Assembly (NCBI GenBank): GCA_021234535.1 | Contig: CM037849.1 | Span: forward strand, 11,265,526 to 11,329,525 | Length of the DNA: 64,000 nt | Reading direction: 5' to 3' | Source: Stichopus chloronotus | Lineage: Eukaryota > Echinodermata > Holothuroidea > Aspidochirotida > Stichopodidae | Shown: piece after piece, positions 13,211 through 26,700 of the stretch | How the letters are laid out: each line of letters opens with the position of its first letter | Numbering within the stretch: the first letter of the stretch is position 1 | Notes under the pieces: generated by a model | The model's database searches: none | What the model was told of the DNA's origin: nothing | The model's input: only the letters and a program-made list of their open reading frames with translations | Position numbers and translations under genes: made by a program

Positions 13211-13471
13211 GTGCACACAGGCGGTCGAAGTAATAATGTATGTGTAACCTGGATATTACATGAGCGTTACGGACGACATACCTGCAAAATTATTATTGAG
13301 TGCAGTATTTTGTTTCTGAAGCGTCCTGCATAGTGTGGCCCATTTTCAAGGCAACATTAAAGGTGCTTTATCAAAGTTTGGGCGGAAATGCGAAGTACTT
13401 ATTCATCATTAGGTGACATTTATAGCGTAGGTTTATGACAAAATGCAGGGTTATTGACAAAATACATGCTG

Positions 13472-13499
13472 ATGTGTGTGTGTGTGTGGGGGGGGGGGG
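13472..13499 (+). repeat. (TG)n followed by G12
   Basis: A short TG dinucleotide run passes into 12 consecutive G (13488-13499). Confidence 0.9.
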
Positions 13500-13826
13500 C
13501 AGTGAATAGCTCGATGGATGATACTATTTCAGTTAGTGTTATCGTGTGGACTACTTGAAGGGCAGTACTGGCAAATGTGATGGTTTGTTTTTATTTTCAG
13601 CATACACTGATTTAATACATACATTAATGACTGATTTAGAAGCATGTTAGTACGTTAGGCTGTCTGTCCACATGAGAAGTCACAGTTCTATCGCCCTTAT
13701 GGGCTGAGAGGCGCAGGTGGTTTGCATCAATGTTTCCAAATGTGGATCAAAGATGTATGTGGGAATGCAGTGAGTACTGTAATAAATACAGTCCCACTCA
13801 AGAGTTCACCTTTTAATTCAAATTTA

Positions 13827-14210
13827 AAGTGATTGCATACATAGGCAAAAAGGAAAATCCTTCAATTCCAGATACCGAGAAGGGGGCGACGACTTGAGAA
13901 GCACTGTATGTTTTTGATACACTAGTGAGACCTGTACTGTTGCAAATTCATTATGTTGGCGCTTATAGTGAGAACCGTTATTTTTCAAATATGATTTCTG
14001 TTTTTTACTGTTTTTAAACTAATCCCGTTGCTTTTCGCAGTAGTTACTGTCATTTTCCTTCATTGAAAGACATATTCCATTTGTGTACAACCTCGCGTGT
14101 ACATTTAAAAATAAAGAAAAAGTTAAGATCGAACGTAATTTTATCCTTTTGGTTTTTCAGTACAAACGCAATCACTTTAGCTTTTGTTTCCTCTTAAGTA
14201 CGTTCAAACC
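13827..14210 (+). repeat. Dispersed repeat C, copy 1
   Basis: From about 13885 to 14210 this matches 31055-31400 at high identity in the same orientation. Shared landmarks include GATACACTAGTGAGA, ATCCCGTTGCTTTTC and CATTTAAAAATAAAGAAAAA. The start (AAAGTGATT...CATAGGCAAAAAG) matches 30709, so copy 2 has about 290 bp extra inside or copy 1 has lost them. No ORF. Confidence 0.75.
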
Positions 14211-14464
14211 CAAAGTGAGATTCCTAAGGTAAGGAAAGGGGGGGGGGGGGATGTGACAAAATGTTGAGTTTGCATTTTGTACTTGCTGAGAAAGTGGGGA
14301 CACACTTTTGCACATTGGCATCTCCAGTTTGGCTACTGCCTGGTCAACTTTTTCACCTCCTTTTATATGACACTACCCCACATGAACACACTGGAATTGT
14401 CAACCTCTTGTTCAGAAATTTTGTGGCCAGTGACCTTTTCCTCAGTATCAGCTTTCTTAATTGG

Positions 14465-14790
14465 GGGAGGTGAGGATGAGGGTGTGTATTTTCACAAAGG
14501 GTATTTAAAGGCTGTAATGCATCACCCCAGACAGTATCAATTCTCCCAACCACCTACCTCTAGTCCCTCCCTCAGCCTGTCTTACATTCCTCCACATGTG
14601 TAATCAAAACAATGGATCCCTGTGTACGCTGTGTAATACAAGCTGCTCTGCATCTTTCCAATTTGCTGTCAATCTAAGAGTACTGTAACTTAGAACCAGT
14701 TGAGAATTTTCCTTTCAGTGAGGTAAAAATATAGCTTAGGGTGATGCAATACAGCCTTTAAACTCAATATCACAATTATAGTACATGCCT
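14465..14790 (+). repeat. Dispersed repeat D, copy 2 (uninterrupted)
   Basis: Contiguous version of the repeat at 6560-6780 plus 7695-7790. Comparison suggests that about 900 bp were inserted into copy 1. No TIRs of that insert were recognised. Confidence 0.65.
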
Positions 14791-15502
14791 AGCAGTCCCA
14801 TGATGCTCACAGTAAACTAATTCTTATTTTCTCTTTACGTTTAGAGAGTGACAAACATCTTTGTCACTAATGCACTCTTTCTATTGTTTTACAACTTATT
14901 CTGTTTGATTGGATTCAAAGTTGATTCTACATTCCAAAGAGACTGAATTAATATTAACATCCATGAAGGAAAAACTTCACATATGTGTAACTAGGATAGA
15001 ACTTACAGATGTGTCTTCCAATCTAATTCCAATAAAAGTGAAAGGATGAAACATTCATTACTAATGAGTAGAATCTGTCAAATACATTTGACTCAGGTAG
15101 TTACAATTTACTTCCAGGCAAACCACGGAAATAAAACAACTGCCTTTCGTTGACACAGGAGAGTGTTTGTTGCCCTCCGGGCTGCCTCCTCATTTGGTTC
15201 ATAAACTCTCGTGTTTTAATTTCTAAACAAAGAGAATAAACGTGTGCATGCATCTTCAGTGAAGTGAAATGAAAATTCTCATCTACTTGTTTGCCACACC
15301 AGGTAAACGACACTTAATTGTACCTGATTATGCGCGGAAATTTCAACCTTGCCACATGAATGGGTGGTTGCACTGAAAAAGTGCACGAGCAACTTTACAG
15401 TGGTGTATACTGCATTGCATAAAGCTCATTGGACTGAAACAATTAAATTCAACAAAGGAAGTCTGCTCGTTCACTCCTGATAAACTAACTGAACACAGTT
15501 AT

Positions 15503-15576
15503 GCCATCATTTTAACTGAATTTTGATCTCCTAATTTTGGCCATCATTTTAACTGAATTTTGATCTCCTAATTTTG
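15503..15576 (+). repeat. Perfect 37-bp tandem duplication
   Basis: A 37-bp segment starting GCCATCATTTTAACTG is present twice with no difference, at 15503 and 15540. Identity implies a recent slippage or an assembly artefact. Confidence 0.9.
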
Positions 15577-17128
15577 GCTGTTTTTGCAAATTTTGGAGGA
15601 CAACAATTAAGGATAAAAGAAACTCTGTAAGGGAATGTTACTAAAGATGCTTACTGACATTTTTCAACAATCAGTCACTGACAGCTATGCCTACAGAGAG
15701 AGAGAGAGATACAAATTCTCAACTATGCTTCACATTTTATTTATTTACACATCTCACTGATTCTCATCATTTTGAAATTATTTCTAAATTCCTTTGCATC
15801 TCATGAATTAGCAAAAATATGAAAAAGCATGATCGAAGACCATATCTACACATATACAAGCAATGAAAGGGAGGATTTGGACTTTTAAATACTATACATG
15901 CATATTCATATCCATAATGAACTCTTCCCAGGTGTGATGAATTATTCATTATCCTCTTGAAACTTAATAAATACACCAAAAGCTGAGTCTAGCTACCTCT
16001 GTCAGTTCAATCAATATCCATTCTGTATAATGTCTCAATATAAAGTCAAACAAGACTTCATGGCAAGTCAGTGTTTAAATAAAAAGATCAAACTGTTTGC
16101 AGAAGGCTGAGTGCACACACAAAGTGATTGTCTGCATTAACCAAGCTGTGTACTGACTTTACGCTTGGGTTTTTTGGGCTAATAAAGCAAAATATTTGTG
16201 TCTGCAGTAAAGAAATTTAAACTGTATGTTCCTTAAAACTGTCAAATCCATAAAAAAAAATTGGCAATTTTTGGTAAAGTTTTTCTGAAAATTTCGGATG
16301 ATATTCAAAGAGAAATGGTCTTTGCTGTTTCAAAACTTCTCTTTTTGCCTCTTTTCACCCTCCTCTAAAATTAATATTTACAGTAGCTAAACTTTCGCTA
16401 CAATTGCAAACTCTAAAATCTACCCTTCTAATATATCAAAGCAATATAAGGACTGACAAAGTTAATGTTCCGCTGGCATTCTTCAAGAGAACTTTAATGT
16501 GAGTTTAATTGTTCAAAGTAATGAACGAAAAACAAATAAAAGTTTGAATGAGTTGAAAATTACTCTGCAGTCAGCTGACAGGTAATTACTACATGCGATA
16601 TGTTCCCATTTTGGAAATCATACAATTTGTGAAATAATCAGAGTGTTAGTACATAATGGGGACCAGACTTTCACATTTTACTAGGAATCAGGAACTTAGG
16701 AATTTAACGAAGCAAAGGAATTTGATGTGAGAATTACCTACTAGTTTGGGAAATTGAAGTACTTTGTCAATGGAACATACTGTGATAATTTCTCGAGTTG
16801 TGTTGTGGATTTCTCTTGACTTCTAAGTGCACTATAGTCCTGAATTCTATGCATGCATGTAATACAGCTACAAACAACTTACTTGAGAGTCACTCTAAAT
16901 AATTACTAAGAGGTGCTCTGGTAGGTGACTTGCTCTACATGTGATTGTTACTAATTGCTGCAGAATTCCTTGTTATGCAGCGCAATAAGGGCCTTCAAGG
17001 AGAGCATTCATCCTGAGTTTCAGTCCATATTACTGACTTAATCTATTTCAGTTTTTTTTAATTTTTACTATTCAATTTCTGTTGTTTTGTAAAGTTTTTA
17101 TACAACTTTGTCTTGTATATTTCTTTAC

Positions 17129-17488
17129 CTTATGTAGCTTGTTTTATGTAGCTTGTTTTATGTAGCAAGTTTTATGTAGTTTGTCTTACGTAGCTTCTTT
17201 TATGTAGCTTGTTTTAGGTAGCTTTGTTTTATTAGCTATGTTTTATGTACCTTGTTTTATGCAGCTTGTTTTATGTAGCAAGTTTTATGTAGTTTGTCTT
17301 ACGTAGCTTCTTTTATGTAGCTTGTTTTAGGTAGCTTTGCCTTATGTAGCTATGTTTTATGTAGCTTGTTTTAGGTAGCTTTGTCTTATGTAGCTATGTT
17401 TTATGTACCTTGTTTCATGTAGCTTGTCTAATGTAGCTTGTTCTATGTTGTGTTTGCTTTATGCAGCTCTTGTTTTATGAAGCTTTGT
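17129..17488 (+). repeat. Minisatellite of about 14-bp units (TTTTATGTAGCTTG)
   Basis: About 25 degenerate copies of TTTTATGTAGCTTG. A longer pattern (GCAAGTTTTATGTAGTTTG...) is repeated at 17165 and 17278, a 113-bp higher-order period, so blocks of about eight units were duplicated together. Confidence 0.9.
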
Positions 17489-19517
17489 TGTCTTATTCTT
17501 TTACCTCTTACTGTGTTTGTATTCTTTCATCTGGCATTCTTTCACACTGTTTTGTTTCATCTGTGCAAGTGCCCAAATTTCCTTTTTGGAGCAATAAAAT
17601 GGCTGTATCCTGATCTACAATATCCTATTGAAACATTGTTGAGAAATGGACAGCCACTGCCAGACTGCACTTCAGAGAATTAGAGGAACCTGATTCGGTC
17701 TTTTCCATTCAGGTGATGAGGAAATGCTACCCAAACAGCTGGGATTTTATCCAAATGTAACCAACCACTGGGCTTGCACTAAACCAGATTTGTCTAGACA
17801 CGGTTCACAAGAGTGTAAACAAAGGGCTAACTGACAGGCCATGAAAAGAAAAATAGACATTTGGTATTCTCTGGCTCTGCATGCACACTAGAAATCCCCA
17901 TTCATTATGCTCATCATAGTGTAGCATATATTAAACCCTGAAGAAGTCTGGTCAACTAACCAAACACAAATTACCTTTCATCCCTCTGTATTCTCCCTCT
18001 CTCTCTAACTAAAAGATACAAGGAATTAATCATTTACTTCTTTTCTTCACTCTCACAGATTTGGGATTCTGGATGGCACTTGACCCTTCCTTGCACTTAG
18101 AGTGAATCTGAGGATAGGATGTTGTGACTTGAAAGGAAATATTGCTGGAGGGTATCCATATCCCAAAGTCAGTGAACTGGAGATGAATTGGAAAAGTCTA
18201 TTGAAGTCTGGCACTTGTGAAAAAGTGTGAAACCACGTAAATTTAGCTCCATGGTGAAACACAAGAAAACCCTGGTTTCAGCACAAAAATAAAATGCAAT
18301 GTTCATACTTGTAGTACATGTACACGGTCAACAGACTAGCTCTAGGAGATTTCAAGAGACATGTTGTTGAAAATTGTGTTTGGGTGCTTATGGAAAATTT
18401 TACCCATGTTCAGATCCTTGGCTACCGTGCAACAAGCAGGGCTGAAATTTAAGGATCAACCCATCGTCCGAGACAAGTTAAAATTATATTGAACAGCGAA
18501 ATCCACTCCTTCTTATCGTCCAAGGAATGAGTCATGTTCTGAAGCAAGATGTTCAGATCTTAAAAGTGATGAAAAGTTTATAGGCATCATCCTTCATTTA
18601 CACTGAGAGAAAAATAATGATCGTTTTGGTAGCTTTGTAACAAGGGCTACTTAAAACTAAAGAATGACAGATTTACAGTACCAGTCTGAATACCATGGAG
18701 GAGTCCACTATGCTATTGTGTAGATATAAAACATTCTACACCAAACATTAAGTCTTACGTTTCTGGAGCTCTGACTTTTCTTTTTGTTTTCTGTTCGGAC
18801 GACCAAACGTTACTTCCGACAACAAAATATGGGAAGTGGGTTGTCCAGATGAGAGCAATTAAAATTTTTGTTAAAAATCACACCGGCGACAGTGTTATCT
18901 GTTAGATGTATGAATGGGTAACCATCAAATGTGCACTTAAGGAAATCTATCATTTGCAAGATTGAGATGGTTCCACCCACAAAAGTCCGAATACTTTTTC
19001 CAGAATCACTGTTGTCTCAAATGAATAAAAAATTGTGCCACCAACGGTAAAATCATTCCGCCATATTAACAACAACACACAAGAAAGTTAACTATAAACC
19101 CCAAAGCCTCTGTCAAATGGAAATGCTGTTGACTCAGTGCAGAAAGGACAAACTGGTGGCGTTCTTCATTATTTCAATTTGCCAGATCTAAGCTTTCAAA
19201 AATTGTGATTTGGGGAATGTTAGGCTAGGGTTAACAGTTGACAGCAGACATGTTATGATACTGCAGTTGAGTTGTTACATGTATAGCTCCCTGAATTGAA
19301 GTAGAAATCAGGCTTCTGTCCTGGCCTTAATGAATTGCTCTTCTTTCACAAAATGTCCAGCTTGCCATTATGTGTCTTGTCACCGATAAGTAAACAATTC
19401 CATTCATCTTCACACCATACAACATCCTATATTCCTATTACATAGATTACAAGTGTACTAGTAATATTGAATATGGTGTGCAAAACTTTCTTGCATGAGG
19501 TAAATGTAATGCACTAG

Positions 19518-19658
19518 TCACTTGCAACACACACCACTGATCCCCAGGAAAGGTGCATCACTAACTTTGTGTTCGTTGACGTCGATGACGCTGGGGTTCG
19601 TCAAAGTAATGCTTTGGTCCGTCACAGCAGAAGTGGGTGCAGATGCGTCAATATCCAT
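19518..19658 (-). CDS. Candidate first coding exon or short ORF
   Basis: An ORF of 46 codons from an ATG at 19658 with A at -3 and G at +4, begins MDIDASAPTSAVTDQSITL and continues TNPSVIDVNEHK. Local GC and CpG are above the neighbourhood. A possible donor (AAA|GTTAGT) follows the EHK codons. The composition (Ser, Thr, Asp, Val, few Leu runs) looks more like a real N-terminus than a chance ORF. No domain is recognisable and no partner exon was found. Confidence 0.25.
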   Translation of the reverse strand: MDIDASAPTSAVTDQSITLTNPSVIDVNEHKVSDAPFLGISGVCCK

Positions 19659-22600
19659 TGTGACTTCCCTAATATAGGAAATCGGGCTTGCAAAGCTGTA
19701 GGGGTGCGTTACAGGGCGTGAATGTTCTACCACACAGCAGATATTGACACACCTCCCCCGGGGATCCACAGGTGCGCCTTGCAATTGGTAGGTGTATATG
19801 CGATGGTACAGTCACGTGTAAGAAAGGTCACATGAAAGGCTGTTTCCATAGTCTAGTGTACTTGTCCACACAAATATGTGCTTGTCCACTTCTAATCATC
19901 TAGAACTATACTTTTTTAATCCTATAAAAATGAAACTCCTATGGGCTTCTTGCCCTGTGCAACAAGATTGAGAAGTTCTCATGTCCAAGTGATTTTTACT
20001 TGCCTTGGACGTCGAGTAAGGAATTTGTCAAACTCTGTAAAACGATCACTCTGTCATTTTACAATAACGTTCAAATATTACAAAACTGATGTATCGCGAA
20101 GTGACATTCCGCTGACAAAAACATTGCGAGTGAACACTGACTCCGACTTTGAAGGATAAAACAAAGACACATTTTTTTTTGGTTTGAACTGTTCCTGCCA
20201 ATTCAAATACTGTATATATCCTGTATATAATCTACAAAGGCCTGATAAAAAGCTTCAATAACTTTGAGACTCTAACTGACAGAAGTATCAGCCATTATTC
20301 AAATTTCTCCTGGTGAGATCTCAGTAGTCAGATGCAACGTGTGCCTGCAGCACCCTTTCCTTTGTTTTGAGCCATGGGTTGACAGATATCCTGTCACTCG
20401 GTGCCATATATTGCAGGATGTGATACTGAACATGAGGAGATCAAAACCGATGGAAAAAGATAAGCCAACTTTTTCATCTTATCTCTATTGCCACTTTCTC
20501 CAAACATCACCTACCCTCAACTTGCATATATGCAGAATTTGTTATCTGGAGACAGCATCCTTGAATCAGATGGATTCAAATACAAAGTCCCTGGGAATTA
20601 TGAAAAAAAAATTGACCCCTGGATCATTTCATCATTGAAAACATCTCACAATTAAAATTGCAATGAAGAAAAACATTCGACTGTTCGAGTTATCATGACC
20701 AAACATGCATGAAGACAGTGCTGACAAAAGCTTTGGATTTCTCCCTGTAAATGGTAAGGGTACTGTAACTTTGGGTATAGCTAGAAAGACAATATTCAAA
20801 ATATTCTCATAAAATCCATCATAGTATGAAACAATACTGTATGTCAACAACTCTCAGTCTGGCTCCCAATATATGGATTGTCTGAAACCGCCAACATTTT
20901 TGAGTGGACCGAAAAAACCTACAACATACTGCGGTAGAAACTACAGAAACATGGGACAACAAAACCATTGTGTGACTTTAATATCATCATGCACTGAAAT
21001 TTACTTTTTCATGAGGCTTTTGTAAACATTAACAGTACAATATGTTACCATGTCAATATTTTTTTGGACCAATTGGGTGTTGCTTTTTACAGAAAAATGC
21101 CTTACATGATCATTATCGAATACTCTCTGTTTGTGACATGGAGTATGGGGATGGTCTGGACTGAGACTGAGTCTTTTAAGCAGTCCTGTACAAAAGAAAA
21201 GATGATTTACATTCCTCATATTTTCAGTTAAAAACAATTCAGTTTCACTTAAGACTGATGAATTCCATTAAACAAAAAGTCTTAATAACATGTATTTCAT
21301 AATAACATTTTAATAATATTAACAACATATTTTGTAATAAAGTTTAAACATGTATTTTTCCTACTGATACTTATTTTCTTCATGCACTCATTATTAAACT
21401 GAAAATGTATTCTTCATAAACGAAATTGCACTTTGCTCAGTGAACTTGTTCAGTATATCTCTATAGAAATTTGTTTTTTCTTTTAAAGTGAATTTCTCTT
21501 ATATATATAAAACTGCACTGTCTTCAATGAAAATGAACTTCTCTCACAGGGAACATGACACATTCTTGTTGACTTGAATTTACTTCTCTTTAAGTGAAAA
21601 CACAAGGTAAAAGTTAAAACAGCTTGCCATGGATCCTTGGCTAAGTCAATGCTGTGTCGATTTTAAAGGAACATTCCTGACCATCACAAACTACTGTACA
21701 TGTCACAAACAGAGAATATTCAATAATAACCACACAAGGCATTTTCCCATAAAAGTAACACCCACCTGCTCTACAAGGGTATTAAGATAGTGACACATTT
21801 TACTATAAATAATGTTCGAGACAGCCCCATGAATAATTCATTATTAAGAAATTTTGGCTGTTTCATATCTATACACGAAGACTCAGAGCAGATTGAACGT
21901 TGTTGAGATGTAGTTTCATATTATTACAGATTTTAATTTTGAATGTTGTCTGGCCTATTCTTTTCAAGGTGATTGGTCCTCTTGTGAATATACCAAGTGA
22001 CGTCACTCTCTTCGTGATAACTTTCTGCAGACATCAGTAGTTTACAGTTATACTCCTTGCACACAGTAATGAAATATCGGTAGGATGTGGTGAGTGTACA
22101 AAGGTTTGCTATCAAAATTATGTTATTCACTGCATACAAGTAGCCTATGCACGAGAGTTACAACGGTAAACTACAGTAGTGGCTCTTGCAAAGCATTATC
22201 AAGGAGAGAATGAGGTCACTTGAGGCACTTATGAGAAGACCGATCGCCTTTAATGCACCATATGCAGTCTGAAACCTTCACTTATTGACATCACTTCATA
22301 AGGTGCACGGTGACGGTGGTCAGTACAGGTAATCTTCACAGAGGAAGGCCATAGCAGTGAAGACACGACAAACAATATTATAATGGTGTGCACATCCTCA
22401 GACAATGTATCACATTACAACACAGATGCCCCCCCCTGCCACCTCCTTTGTCGTAGGACGTGATGAACACTGCCAGACACAGCTGCAACACTGGGAAAAC
22501 TTGGGGGGACTGTTGCTTAATTACAGGCACATTTCTGCTGGCTCTTCTCTGAAACTATTCACAATGATTTCAAAACAAAAGTTAGTACCTCTGCAGAGAG

Positions 22601-25574
22601 ATACGTGGTCTTCGAAGTATGTCTTCTGCATACCATCTCTCGCTACAGGCCCCTCCCTGTCCACCTAGTCCCCCCAAAAAAGGAAGAAAATAATCCTTCA
22701 AGTGCCACTGTGCAACGCAATGGAAAGATTGAATAATACTTTGTAAGTATGACTGATCACGTTCCTTGATAAAAGATACCGTAATGGAAAACCTTACAAC
22801 GACCAATTCATCAAATTATGGAGAGTGAAATGACTAAATCCACATCTGTTTTCTGTAGCTAGCCAGTGTAATTCAAGATCTGTTTGTCACAAACTCTGGC
22901 TTATTTTCATCATCTACTTCAACTCACCTGTAAGAGGTTGTCCACATGAGGTCATTTGGCTAAATTTAACTACCAAGGTCTACTTCAACTTGCTCTCTTC
23001 ACAGCTCTTTTGGAGTTATGAGTTGCAGTTTGCAACTTTAAAAGTCACAGCAAAATGTGTGTAAAAAATGAATACCCTATTTTGCTTTTATCAGATGAAA
23101 TTGTTCAAGGTTTTCTTTTTTCTTGCATTTTAATTTGTGACAGAGTGCACTCCCTCGCAAAAGTCACTGGAAATACCCACTGTTTCGATCTGTTTGCTGA
23201 ACTCGCGCTGCACTAACACTGTCATTGCCGGCAGTAATCCAACAGTCTTACTGTCACGGGCATGACCATGCCGACGATCGATAAATAATGCAGCTTACTA
23301 ACTGAAGAACAACATGGGGCTCTTCGAATATGTTCGACAGCAACTAGTTAATACAGTACATCCATTCAAACATATATCCCAAATACTCAATCCAGCTTCA
23401 ACCTTTTCCAACAGGTAAAAATAAATTACTCGTTTTGCAATCTGCCAATATTTTCACTCATGCTCGATATTCTTCAAGTTATGATGAAAACAACCTTAAC
23501 AAATATTTCGAGAAGGTTCTACATGCTTCCTATCCTATGAGCAATATCAATTGGAAAAAAGCTTACACATGCAAGCCGATCTGCAGGACACCTATTTGTG
23601 TTTATGATGAAATTTGGTAAAATAACGGCACTACTCGTAAGTCTGTTTCAAAAGATGTCTCCAAATATACAAGCTAATGTCACCCACTTACCAAAGCAAC
23701 GTTGCTTCTTCTATCCATTTGCAAATGAAGTCTATGTCACTATCTTGCACTTGAAGGGAACAAAAAAACACGTTATAGGCCCATTGACATTGTTCTCAGA
23801 GAAACATCAGAAATCAGACTTGCTTCTAATCATTCTAAAAATCCATGGCAAGAGAGAATATATGTAAATCCTCATTGTAAAAGTAGTACTCTCCAAATGT
23901 GGACAAATAGAAATGAGTGGGTAAGGATCTCGCAGAACATGCCATGTAAAAGGGTTTTAGTCTGTGGCTTCTAAATTACAACTTCACTCCGGGTGACTTT
24001 TTATTCATTCAGTATCGAACTACATCTTTGGGGAAAGTAGAACTACTGTAAATGCAACGGTCTGCTTTTTCAGACAGCCTGATAATACTAAGGGAAACTG
24101 CAATCCAACTTTTAGCTGTTTGCGAGTTAAATTTAACAATTTCCGTCAGGTTTCTGTTACACACAGTTTCATGAGAGGTCTTTTGCCTAACAAAGTGAGG
24201 ATGCCACTCAAATTCAATTTTGATCATGATCTAGCACACTCTGGGCACATCAGGGCGGCAGAATGGGAAGGAGGCACTATCAGACGGCAACAACAGGGGC
24301 TTTTAACGATTAACAATACCAGGTTAGCACAGTAGATTGGAGTGCATTTAATGTGATGAGACAGGTAAGTGAGGAGCAAAGTAAATGATCATGATCAAAA
24401 TGCCAAACTGGACACGAATGCATAAAAAGCTTTGTGACCCCCCCCAAATCCCATGTGTCCTAAATGTGATTCCCTGCCATAATTATAAGATCTAAACCTA
24501 AACTTAACAAACTACACTGCACAGCTACTTAATACTCTATGAGAATCTTTGTGTAAACATTCTAGTGAACAGAGCAGAGCTACATTCCTTCAGAAAGCAG
24601 AGAAGTCACATCAGACAGTTTAAAGAATTAACTTTGAGGCAACAGAGTGTGAACTGATTTGCATCAGTGAAAAATGCAGCAAAATGACATCCAAAACATA
24701 AAAACAAAATAATGCTGAAACTATGAGAAATGTAGACATGTACAGTATTTTCATATCACCTGGTATTACCTTCCATAAATTGGCAGTATATTGTACTTTC
24801 ATACCTTGCAGATCTTCAGTAAGTAACAAGCTGCAAAATCTTCTCTGATAGGTTCAATTAAACACTCATAATTATTGATAATTAATTACATCCATCTCCA
24901 GCGATTGTGTGAAATAAACAGAAGATATATTATTTCCTGCATACGAGAGTGCATCCCTGTTTAATACATACAGTAACTGTTGAAACCGTGTGGTGCTGTT
25001 GTACTTAATTAAGAGTCTGGAGTTAAGGAGACACAGCCAGTAAACTTGGAGAGACCAACAACAGAAAAGTGATCTCAGTTGTCAAGAAGAGTTTGGTGCT
25101 ATAAAATTGCAATTTTCATGACCATAACAAACACAACCTATAGATCTTTTCATGCATACAATTACAACAACCATGTTGAAATTTGCAAAGACATTCTCCA
25201 TGATTGTATCCAAACATATCAGCAACACATTGAACACAGTGTAATGCATGCTTCAAATGTAACACGTCCCAGACTGAAGAATGTTAGAATCTCAAATGTG
25301 ATTTTAGTCACAAGATCATGAATGCAAAATGGCACAATGAACATCACCTTGCAACGGTCAACCAATAAAAAAGAAAAAGCTCCAGGGAAGCAATTTTTCA
25401 GCCTGAGTACAATGACAACAATTTTACAGATTACAGCTACATTGCATTTGAATGACTTACCAAAATCATTTACTAATTTGGAGCATCAACTGGTTAAGCT
25501 ATAGGTGATGAGAAAACCTTTTATTTCATCCCTCTATGTAGTACACAGGGAGAAGATATTGTACTTCGTTGAGC

Positions 25575-26700
25575 AGTTACAGTAAGTCACCAAAAGTGAC
25601 ACTTGTACCCCATCTTACACCCCTCATGGTATTCAGTCAAAACTAGGTGGGTCAATAGTAATTATACAGTCAGTGGATACTCATGGCATACAAATGACAT
25701 GGATGGAGATTACCGATTGGGGGTGGGGGGTGACAAGGGATATCCAAATGTGTGTGGGTGTGTGCGTGGGTGTGCGAGTGCACTGTGTGTGTATGCAAAC
25801 AAAAGTGTGTCACAATCTCCTCTTAGACAGTGTGGCAGATAACCCTCAAACTTGGTGGGTAGGTGCCCAAGAATGTGGTGATGGTGTTTTCCCCAACCGA
25901 TAACGTCCTAGGTCAAAGGTCAAGGACTGCAGGTCACGAAATGAAAAGCACATTTTTAGCATTATCTCTATGTGTGAATGTCCAAGAGTTATAAAACTAC
26001 CATACAGTATATGAAAAGTAGACGATACAGGATATTTATTTAAAAATTTCGATGATGCCACAAGAGTCAAATCGGCAAAAATGTTCTGGAAAAGAATGTC
26101 GCGATCTTCTCCTGGACAGTACGTTGGATTAACTTTAAACTAGGTGGATACGTAGGTGCCTGGGTATGTGGAACAGGGTCTGCCCAACCGATGACATCAT
26201 AGGTCAAAGATTATGAAAATGAAAACCACAGTTTTAGCATTTATCTGTATGTGTGGATCTCTTAGAGTTATAAAACTACTATATATGGAAAGCAGACGAT
26301 ACCAGACTTTTTTTAGAATGTTGATGATGTCACAAGGTCAAAGGTCACGAGGTTAAAGGTCAAATCGGCATAAATGGAAAAGTGTGTCACAATCTCCTCC
26401 TAGATGGTACAGTATGTCAGAAAAAGTTCAAACTTGGTGGGTAGGTGCCTTGGTATGTTGTATAATGTCGGAAATGTCCGCCCGACAAATGACATCATAG
26501 GTCAAGGTCACAGTAAACTTTAGTGCGTAGTACAGTGTGTTAGGTACAAGGTGTCAAAATGACTTTAACATCTTTGTCTTTCCATGAATGTGACATGGTA
26601 TTTCAACCGATGCAACCATGTTCTGGGCTCATGAGCTTTGGTCTGGTAGCAGTATCATTTTCCATGTAGTACCTCTACTCAGAGTATTTTTACAGTTGCG
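25575..26700 (+). mobile_element. Family B tandem-repeat element, copy 1
   Basis: The left flank (about 25575-25800) and the right flank (about 26500-26700) both match, in inverted orientation, the copy at 33720-34890. Shared landmarks are AAACTAGGTGGGTCA on the left and ATGCAACCATGTTCTGGGCT on the right. The core repeats with a period of about 288 bp, seen from the 'cacaatctcctc' landmark at 25811, 26101 (variant) and 26388. DR1-type sites lie at 25910-25922 (perfect), about 26057, 26203, 26335-26347 (perfect) and 26498. No ORF of note. It has the same design as family A (unique flanks, tandem core), but flank sequences are unrelated by eye. Confidence 0.7.

Larger units (their letters stand above)
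15580..25570. other. Intergenic stretch with little recognisable content
   Basis: Apart from the minisatellite at 17129-17488 and the isolated ORF at 19518-19658, I see only AT-rich unique sequence and short ORFs without support. No tRNA or other RNA gene was recognised. Confidence 0.4.

Noticed and set aside
14277..14603. 108-aa plus-strand ORF
   Set aside because: It lies largely in dispersed repeat D, which is also present at 6560-6780 where the frame is not kept.
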